From: Kiritimatiellia bacterium
Lineage (GTDB): Bacteria; Verrucomicrobiota; Kiritimatiellia; UBA8416; SLMC01
Direction of reading: 5' to 3'
NCBI GenBank assembly: GCA_007133745.1
Contig: SLMC01000349.1
Coordinates: 1-11,356 of the forward strand
Length of the DNA: 11,356 nt
This document shows positions 6,552 through 11,356 of the stretch, piece after piece (the first letter of the stretch is position 1; each line of letters starts with the position of its first letter). The notes below the pieces were generated by a model. That model was given only the letters and a program-made list of their open reading frames with translations. It was not told where the DNA came from and ran no database searches. Made by a program: the position numbers and the translations under genes.

Positions 6552-7571
6552 CTAAGGATCCTCCGAGGATGCAGCGCCAGGTGTGGAACCGCTATCCACG
6601 CCAGAAGAGGCATCTGGCGAGGCATCTGGAGCGGCCACAAGGCCCAGGAACACGTCCTCGAAATCCAGGCCCAGCTCCCTGATGGTGGACACCAGGGGCG
6701 AGGCCTCGGCCCAAGACACGACGCTGGTCACCGCGTCGCCGGCAAGGAGCACCCGCAGGCCGGCGCCAAGGGGAGTGATGGCCAGAAGGGTCCTGGCCCC
6801 GCCCTGACTCTCCCTGCCAAACCTGTTCTCAATGGCCTGCTCCAGGGCCGTTCTGTCAGGACCTTCCATAAAGAGGGCGCGATGCCCCATGGAGGCCACC
6901 AGCACCGAAGGGGAGCCCTCGGTAAGAAGCCGCCCCTCGGACAGGAGCCCCACCTTGTGACAGCGGGAGGCCTCGTCCATGTAGGGCGTGGCCAGGAGCA
7001 CGGCCATGCCCTGGGAAACGAACTCATAAAGGAGATCCCAAAGCTCCCTGCGGCTGACAGGATCCACGCCGTTTGTGGGCTCGTCCATGACCAGCACCCT
7101 TGGCCGATGCAGCAGGGCGCAGGCCAGGGCGAGTTTTTTGTACATGCCTCCCGAGAGGGCCTCGGCCCGCCGGTCCCGAAAACGCGCCAGACGCGTGATG
7201 TGAAGAAGCCTGTCTTCCCGCTCCCCAAACTCCCGACGGGAGAGCCCAAAGAGACGGCCGAAGAACCGAAGATTCTCATGTACGCTGAGATCCCCGTACA
7301 GGCTGTACTGCTGCGGCATGTAGCCGATGGCCTCCCTGAGCCGACTCCCCTTCTGGGCTGACTGACCGAGCACCAGGGCTTCCCCTGCCGAAGGGTTCAC
7401 AAGGCCGGTGAGCATGCGGATGGCAGTGGTCTTTCCCGCGCCGTCCGGACCCACCAGGCCGTAGAGTTCTCCGGCCTGTACCTTGAGGGAAAGGCCCTTC
7501 ACGGCGCTCACGGCTCCGAAGCGCTTATGGAGATCCCAGTCAATGACCCAAGAGCCCCTGTCCCCTGCCAT
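6552..7571 (-). CDS. ABC transporter ATPase, first half of a split YbhF, lacking the switch histidine
   Basis: A 339-residue ATPase matching the N-terminal domain of E. coli YbhF. Visible are Walker A GPDGAGKT (41-48), including the GPDGAGK form seen in YbhF, Q-loop YMPQQYSLY with Gln87, signature LSGGMYKKLALAC (139-151), Walker B VLVMDE (159-164) and PVSRRELW (171-178). The switch position reads LLATPYMDEA, with Pro in place of His; as I recall, YbhF likewise lacks this His in its first half. One of the two ATP sites is therefore likely degenerate. The ATG at 7571 has a GAGG nine bases upstream; the frame is open to 7700 but that part is antisense to the kinase gene and not conserved. The residues after 315 are a Ser/Ala/Pro-rich tail. 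It is first in the operon, followed by the second ATPase after 3 bases. Confidence 0.92.
   Translation of the reverse strand: MAGDRGSWVIDWDLHKRFGAVSAVKGLSLKVQAGELYGLVGPDGAGKTTAIRMLTGLVNPSAGEALVLGQSAQKGSRLREAIGYMPQQYSLYGDLSVHENLRFFGRLFGLSRREFGEREDRLLHITRLARFRDRRAEALSGGMYKKLALACALLHRPRVLVMDEPTNGVDPVSRRELWDLLYEFVSQGMAVLLATPYMDEASRCHKVGLLSEGRLLTEGSPSVLVASMGHRALFMEGPDRTALEQAIENRFGRESQGGARTLLAITPLGAGLRVLLAGDAVTSVVSWAEASPLVSTIRELGLDFEDVFLGLVAAPDASPDASSGVDSGSTPGAASSEDP
7543..7571. promoter_or_regulatory. Head-to-head overlap of two divergent gene starts
   Basis: The kinase ATG (7543-7545, plus) and the ATPase ATG (7571-7569, minus) overlap by 29 bases, and the ATPase start lies in a CCATGG that also gives an alternative kinase ATG at 7570. 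There is no intergenic space, so the promoter of each gene must lie inside the other's coding sequence. I see no convincing -35/-10 pair or sigma54 -24/-12 site on either side. Confidence 0.6.
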
Positions 7572-8949
7572 GGCGAGCCGCCTCACCGACGAGGAGGTGG
7601 AGTCCCTGGCATGGCGGGAGATCGCTCGGGCCGGGCGCTTCATCGCCCAGATGAGGCTCTTCAACCTGCCGATCCTCTTAACCCTGGCTGCCCTGCTCAC
7701 CTACTTTGACCCGGCGCCCTGGCGCGTGGGGCTCCTGGGCATCGTGGGTCTTTTGAGCGTAGCCGTGGTTGTCCGAGACTTTTTCTGGCTCAGGTCCCGC
7801 AGCATCGAGGTGCGCCACGTCCCCTACTTCCTGTCGGTGATCATCGCCGTACAGGCGAGCCTCATCGCCATCACCGGCGGGGTGGAGAGCCCATTTTTCG
7901 TGATCCTCATCGTGATGACGGTGCTGCCGGCGGTGGTTCTGGGCACCCTGCGACGCTTCGTCATGTTTCTGCTCTTGCCCCTCTCCGTGGTCTGGTTCTT
8001 CACCCTGGGGCCGCTCCTGGGGTACCTGCCAGCGCTGCTTCCGGGGTATTTCAGCCAAGGCGTGGACTTTGCCCACAACGCCACCTACACACTGACCCAA
8101 GCGGCGGTGATGACGGTGGCCATGAGCCTCGGCGGGCTGGTGGCCATCTTTCTCCGCATGGCCATCACCAGGGGCACCAGGGCGGTGGCCAACGCCAGGC
8201 AGGAACTCCTGAGTGCCGGCGTGGGGCAGAAGCAGGAGCTGATGGCCCTGACCGGGGAGATCGCCCATGAACTGAAAAACCCGCTGGCCTCCATCCAGGG
8301 CCTGTCCAGCCTGGTCTTGAAGAAGCTTCCCCAGGGCAGCAAGGAGGCGGAAAAGATGCAGGTGGTCCTCTCCGAGGCGCGGCGCATGGGAACCACCCTG
8401 GAGGAGCTTCTGACCTTTTCCCGCCCTGTGACCAGGCTGTCCATCGCGAAAGTGCACCTTGGGAGGCTGCTTCATGACGTGGTGGTGCTCCACGAGGGTC
8501 TCGCCTTGAAACAGGGAGTGACCGTCACCTTCAAGGCGGAGCGAGAACTCTCGGCGCGCTGTGATCCGCGCAAGCTGAAGCAGGCCATAGCCAACCTCCT
8601 TCTAAACGCCATCGCGGCCACCCCCACGGGGGGCCTGGTCACCCTGCGGGCGGATGAGGACCACCCCAATGGCGTCAGGATCCTGGTGGACGACTCTGGC
8701 TCAGGCCTCTCCCCGGAGGTCAAGGACAGGCTCTTTGTCCCAGGGATCACCACCAAGCCCGAGGGAAGCGGCATCGGCCTGGTGATCGCCCGAAGCATCG
8801 CCGAGCAGCACGGAGGCTCCTTGACCCTCAAGGACCGTCCCCAGGGGGGATGCCGCGCCGAGCTTCAGCTCCCGCCGCGAACCCCACAGGAGGACTCGGA
8901 ACCCACCCCGGAACATACCGAGGACAGCCAGGAGACACCGGCATCATGA
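7543..8949 (+). CDS. Membrane-bound sensor histidine kinase, six membrane spans
   Basis: This 468-residue protein autophosphorylates on a histidine and passes phosphate to the next gene's product. Six hydrophobic spans are seen at about 39-55, 62-78, 94-111, 117-134, 139-160 and 184-207, with almost no periplasmic domain. ITGGVESPFFVIL (110-122), between spans 3 and 4, resembles the TGGxxNPF region of RegB/PrrB quinone-responsive kinases. The kinase core follows: H-box IAHELKNPLASIQG with His242, N-box KQAIANLLLNAIAAT (346-360), G1 VDDSGSG (382-388) and G2 EGSGIGL (407-413). The C-terminus is an acidic, disordered tail. The start at 7543 is chosen for its GGAG 10 bases upstream; an ATG at 7570 lacks a ribosome site. 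It overlaps the divergent ATPase start and, by ATGA, the response regulator. A membrane or redox signal is inferred only. Confidence 0.92.
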   Translation: MTQEPLSPAMASRLTDEEVESLAWREIARAGRFIAQMRLFNLPILLTLAALLTYFDPAPWRVGLLGIVGLLSVAVVVRDFFWLRSRSIEVRHVPYFLSVIIAVQASLIAITGGVESPFFVILIVMTVLPAVVLGTLRRFVMFLLLPLSVVWFFTLGPLLGYLPALLPGYFSQGVDFAHNATYTLTQAAVMTVAMSLGGLVAIFLRMAITRGTRAVANARQELLSAGVGQKQELMALTGEIAHELKNPLASIQGLSSLVLKKLPQGSKEAEKMQVVLSEARRMGTTLEELLTFSRPVTRLSIAKVHLGRLLHDVVVLHEGLALKQGVTVTFKAERELSARCDPRKLKQAIANLLLNAIAATPTGGLVTLRADEDHPNGVRILVDDSGSGLSPEVKDRLFVPGITTKPEGSGIGLVIARSIAEQHGGSLTLKDRPQGGCRAELQLPPRTPQEDSEPTPEHTEDSQETPAS

Positions 8950-10307
8950 CCCTACGCGTACTGGTGGTGGATGACGAGGCGCCCCTTCGCTACACCCTGC
9001 GGACCATCCTTGAGGAGGAAGAGGGCATCGAGGTGCTGGAGGCCGCCGACGGTCAGGAGGCCCTTGACCGCATCGACCAAGAGCGGGTGGATCTGGTGCT
9101 CACCGACCTGCGCATGCCGTGCCTTGACGGCATGGGCCTTCTGGACGCCCTAACCAGGCGCCCGAGGGCCCCCAGGGCTATCCTCATCACGGCCTACGGC
9201 TCGGAGCGCATCGCCGTGGAGGCCATGAAGCGCGGCGCCCTGGACTACTTCGCCAAGCCCTACGACCCCGAGGAGATCCTGCGGGTGCTCAGGCGGAGCC
9301 TGGAGACCCTGCGTCTTAGCGAAGAAAACCTTACCCTCAAGGCCGCCCTCGCCCTCAGGCGCACCATGGTGTTCTCCTCCGACGCCATGCACCGCGTGGC
9401 CGGCCTGGTGGAACGCGTCGCCCCGAGGGACGTGACGGTGCTGGTCACAGGGGAGAGCGGCACCGGCAAGGAGCTTGTGGCCAGGGCCATCGTCAAGGCC
9501 TCCTCCCGCGCCGCGGCTCCCTACGTCCGTTTCAACTGCGCTGCCTTGCCAAGAGAACTGGTGGAGGCCGAGCTCTTCGGACACACCCGGGGGGCCTTCA
9601 CCGGCGCCATCCAGGCCCGGGAGGGTCTGTTTCGCGCGGCTCAGGGCGGCACCCTGCTCCTTGACGAGATCGGCGAGCTGGATCTGGCCACCCAGGGCAC
9701 GCTCCTCAGGGTGCTTCAAGAGCGGGAAGTGCGACCCGTGGGCGAAGATCGCTCCTTCCCGGTGGACGTGCGCCTTTTGGCCTCAACTAATCGGGATCTG
9801 CCCACCCTGGTGGAGAGCGGCGCCTTTCGACAGGATCTCTACTATCGGCTGTGCGTGGTGACCATCCACGTCCCGCCCCTTAAGGACAGGCCCGAGGACA
9901 TCCTACCCCTGGTGGAACACTTCGCGGCCCTTTTCGGCGAGCGCTACGGCCTGCCGGAAGCCAGGCTGTCGGACAGGGTGCTGAGGCTTCTGAAGGAGCA
10001 CTCCTTTCCGGGCAACGTGCGGGAGCTGGCGAACACCGTGGAACGCCTGGTGGCCCTGGCCGATAACCCATGGATCGACACCGACCCCTTCGCTCTGGCC
10101 GAGGGCGGCCAGGGAGAGTCCGCTGCGCAACAAAGCGCCAATGGCACAAGCTCCCTTGGCCTGCGAAAGCGGGTGGCCGCCTTCGAACGTAGCCTGGTGA
10201 CGGCGGCCCTTGAGGAAAGCGGGGGAAACCAGTCCGAGGCCGCTCGGCGTCTGGGCATCTCCCGGGTCAGCCTCATCGACAAGATGCGAAAGTACAAGCT
10301 GAGATGA
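8946..10307 (+). CDS. NtrC-family sigma54-dependent response regulator
   Basis: A 453-residue transcription activator with the full NtrC plan. The receiver domain (1-115) has acidic residues at 9-10, phosphoacceptor Asp54 in LTDLRMP, Thr82 and Lys104 in FAKPY. The AAA+ domain has Walker A GESGTGKE (169-176), the sigma54-contact loop GAFTGA (216-221), Walker B TLLLDE (236-241), STNRDL (280-285), and the R-finger region FRQDLYYRL (294-302). The C-terminal Fis-type helix-turn-helix is GGNQSEAARRLGISRVSLID (427-446). An intact GAFTGA means it should activate sigma54 promoters when phosphorylated. The ATG at 8946 overlaps the kinase stop (ATGA); the frame is open back to 8850 but that part lies within the kinase gene. 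Targets are unknown; the adjacent exporter operon is the natural candidate. Confidence 0.96.
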   Translation: MTLRVLVVDDEAPLRYTLRTILEEEEGIEVLEAADGQEALDRIDQERVDLVLTDLRMPCLDGMGLLDALTRRPRAPRAILITAYGSERIAVEAMKRGALDYFAKPYDPEEILRVLRRSLETLRLSEENLTLKAALALRRTMVFSSDAMHRVAGLVERVAPRDVTVLVTGESGTGKELVARAIVKASSRAAAPYVRFNCAALPRELVEAELFGHTRGAFTGAIQAREGLFRAAQGGTLLLDEIGELDLATQGTLLRVLQEREVRPVGEDRSFPVDVRLLASTNRDLPTLVESGAFRQDLYYRLCVVTIHVPPLKDRPEDILPLVEHFAALFGERYGLPEARLSDRVLRLLKEHSFPGNVRELANTVERLVALADNPWIDTDPFALAEGGQGESAAQQSANGTSSLGLRKRVAAFERSLVTAALEESGGNQSEAARRLGISRVSLIDKMRKYKLR

Positions 10308-10345
10308 CAAGAAGGGAGCGGAAAAGACCGCTTATAGACCACGAA
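10308..10345 (+). terminator. Possible weak hairpin after the response regulator gene
   Basis: AGCGG (10317-10321) and CCGCT (10328-10332) can pair around an AAAAGA loop, 10 bases after the stop. The stem is only five pairs and TATAG follows instead of a U-run, so intrinsic termination is doubtful. The facing gene remnant begins at 10346 on the other strand. Confidence 0.25.
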
Positions 10346-10917
10346 TCACGGGGTCTCGGTAAACCCGTAGGACACGCCCCGGGCAGCGTGCTCCGTCAAT
10401 AGCCACGCGACAAAGGCATCATCTGTAGACAGGGCCTCCGGGGGATGCACGCCAGGGCCCAGGGAAAATGAACCCTCCAGGATCCGGCTGCAGCAGAGGG
10501 CCGCGGGGAATAGGGATACGGGCGTCTCTGAGGCAAACAGTGGATCCAAACGGGTAGCCCGACGCGAGCCCCTGGTCCTGTGGGGAACGCGCCGGTCGTC
10601 GTGTCCGCCCAGCGACAGCCCCTCGCAGTAGGCCGGCGCCTCGCGCCGGGTGAAACGGAAGTCGGAGCCCGCCGAGCCGTTGGCGGCCTGGGCGGTGGCG
10701 TAGCCGGCGCGCTCGTTGTGCGCCTTCTGCCACATCAGCCCGGTGTTCCGGTCGACCACCACCGTATCGCCGGCGCAGAGGGCGAAGGCTGGTTGCGAAT
10801 CGTCGAGACCTCAAAGTGGGTCGACGACGGCCTCCACATCCTCGGCCCGGGGGAAAGGGCGGGCCACGGTGACCACAAGGAGGATGGAATACACAATAAG
10901 AACAAGATGTAACGCAT
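10346..10917 (-). pseudogene. Decayed gene for an exported DUF1566 (Lcl-type) domain protein
   Basis: The minus strand keeps recognisable pieces of a secreted DUF1566 protein in more than one frame. From the ATG at 10917 it reads MRYILFLLCI, then the signal-like stretch continues in another frame as ILLVVTVARPFPRAEDVEAV. That frame reaches a TGA at 10813-10811 and goes on with DDSQPAFALCAGDTVVVDRN, then TGLMWQKAHNERAGYATAQA. NTGLMW and AYCEGLSLGGHDD are hallmarks of the DUF1566 domain. The expected DDWRLP reads DDRRVP (W to R by one base), and afterwards the family pattern is lost, probably by another frameshift near 10590. The last ~60 residues in the open frame (CCSRILEGSFSLGPGVHPP to GVSYGFTETP) are not recognised and may come from another gene. 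Isolated start-to-stop frames here would be misread as small hypothetical genes. Confidence 0.7.
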
Positions 10918-10927
10918 GGGATGGGCG

Positions 10928-11038
10928 ATGAAGCGCACGCTGCTTACGAATGTCTAAAACGAAGCGAACGCTTCTTTTTCTGGACACAAACGAAGCGAAC
11001 GATTATTATTGTGTCTGGTTGTGAAACGATCGCTTCGA
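10928..11038. repeat. Phased repeat array (ACGAAGCGAACG) upstream of the Fic gene
   Basis: ACGAAGCGAACG occurs at 10959-10970 and 10990-11001; with two more A's upstream this is a perfect 14-bp repeat at 10957 and 10988. A 10-of-12 copy (ATGAAGCGCACG) lies at 10928-10939, so the three starts are exactly 31 bp apart, about three helical turns. A fourth, inverted 10-of-12 copy lies at 11027-11038. The first exact copy is also half of a palindrome, GAAGCG-AA-CGCTTC (10961-10974). GACACAA (10983-10989) and TTGTGTC (11009-11015) form a separate inverted repeat around the promoter spacer. Same-face spacing suggests cooperative binding by a regulator. Confidence 0.75.
10981..11009 (+). promoter_or_regulatory. 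Sigma70-type promoter for the Fic gene
   Basis: TGGACA (10981-10986, 5 of 6 to TTGACA) and TATTAT (11004-11009, 5 of 6 to TATAAT) are separated by 17 bases, which is ideal. Transcription would start near 11016, giving a leader of about 32 bases before the fic ATG. The second exact repeat copy fills the spacer, so a bound protein would block RNA polymerase. The promoter is the best match seen in the window. Confidence 0.65.
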
Positions 11039-11047
11039 AGGTGAACG

Positions 11048-11356
11048 ATGATGAGGAAGACCGGAGAGTACGAACTCAGCAGTGTGGCAGGGGAAGAGGT
11101 CAGCGCCTTCATCCCGTTTCCGTTGCCGCCAGGCGATCCGCCACTGGACCTCACCGGCGAGCTTGCGTCGTTGCTGGCACGGGCTGAAGAACAGATACGG
11201 CTGCTCGACCTGGCCAGCGATCTGGTGCCCTCCATCGAGTGGTTTGTCTACGCATTCGTTCGCAAGGAAGCGGTTCTCTCGGCCCAGATCGAAGGCACCC
11301 AGGCGACCCTGATGGATCTGCTCGAGGTCGAGGCGTCCGGTGAGGAACCGACCGAC
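11048..11356 (+). CDS. Fic-family protein (probable AMP-transferase), N-terminal part
   Basis: The 103 codons in the window match the N-terminal domain (Fic_N) that precedes the catalytic Fic domain in many bacterial proteins. YAFVRKEAVLSAQIEGTQAT (68-87) is the hallmark: it contains the inhibitory (S/T)xxxE(G/N) motif as Ser78-A-Q-I-Glu82-Gly83, in which the Glu reaches into the active site and limits AMP transfer (a class II, N-terminally self-inhibited Fic). The catalytic HPFxxGNGR motif would lie beyond the right edge. Two ATGs in tandem (11048 and 11051) follow an AAGG six bases upstream; either may be used. Some members act as toxins or modify host proteins such as topoisomerases; which applies here cannot be told. 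The gene continues outside the window. Confidence 0.88.
   Translation, partial: MMRKTGEYELSSVAGEEVSAFIPFPLPPGDPPLDLTGELASLLARAEEQIRLLDLASDLVPSIEWFVYAFVRKEAVLSAQIEGTQATLMDLLEVEASGEEPTD

Noticed and set aside
5199..7361. Open frame of 720 codons on the plus strand
   Set aside because: It lies antisense to the two ABC ATPase genes, which have complete motifs; long opposite frames are common in GC-rich coding DNA and this translation shows no domain.
7480..7720. Sigma54 -24/-12 promoter for the exporter operon
   Set aside because: No TGGCAC-N5-TTGC-like match was found on the minus strand upstream of 7571.
7678..8493. Open frame of 271 codons on the minus strand
   Set aside because: It is antisense to the kinase gene, with His/Gln-rich, motif-free translation.
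9150..9719. Open frame of 189 codons on the minus strand
   Set aside because: It is a shadow of the response regulator's AAA+ domain.
10961..10980. GAAGC-GAAC-GCTTC followed by TTTTT as an intrinsic terminator
   Set aside because: The stem is five pairs at most, and the sequence is one copy of a repeated motif also found in the promoter spacer, so an operator explains it better.
10928..11038. CRISPR array or plasmid-type iterons
   Set aside because: The repeats are too short, with only 17-19 bp spacers and few copies; no cas, rep or AT-rich origin features are nearby.

Overview
The window holds a chromosomal core of high-GC genes flanked by accessory DNA on both sides. Gene architecture and codon choice (GC-rich, many AGG and CTC codons, a sigma54-type response regulator paired with a multi-membrane-span kinase, an efflux ABC system) suggest a Gram-negative proteobacterium, possibly of the Desulfobacterota/deltaproteobacterial type. 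That assignment is a guess from style, not a marker gene.

Left flank (1-2990, all minus strand). An AbiEii-type nucleotidyltransferase toxin gene (2078-2731) is truncated, and its reading frame runs into what looks like the C-terminal end of a large serine recombinase. A tiny ORF (2728-2826) overlaps its start by ATGA. Downstream lies a two-gene unit of visibly lower GC: a LexA-type self-cleaving repressor (1341-2006) and, 2 bases later, an Eco57I/type IIG-like adenine-N6 DNA methyltransferase (1338 to beyond base 1). A long imperfect palindrome sits directly upstream of lexA, where an autoregulatory operator would be expected. The flank reads as a defence/mobile island with scars of recombination.

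Core (2988-10307). Four tightly packed minus-strand genes encode two ABC ATPases and two ABC-2 permeases, laid out like the E. coli YbhF-YbhS-YbhR exporter, except that the double ATPase is split into two proteins and no HlyD-type membrane-fusion protein is present. Head-to-head with them, and overlapping at their start codons, is a plus-strand two-component system: a six-span histidine kinase (7543-8949) and an NtrC-family sigma54 activator (8946-10307), joined by ATGA. The layout suggests that the two-component system controls the exporter or responds to the same stress, but I could not see a sigma54 promoter.

Right flank (10308-11356). A decayed gene for an exported DUF1566/Lcl-domain protein (10346-10917, minus) is followed by a regulatory region with a good sigma70-type promoter. 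That region carries phased 12-14 bp repeats with a 31 bp period, two exact and one close copy, plus an inverted fourth. They lead into the N-terminal part of a Fic-family AMP-transferase gene (11048 to beyond the right edge).

No tRNA, rRNA, CRISPR array or complete transposase was seen.
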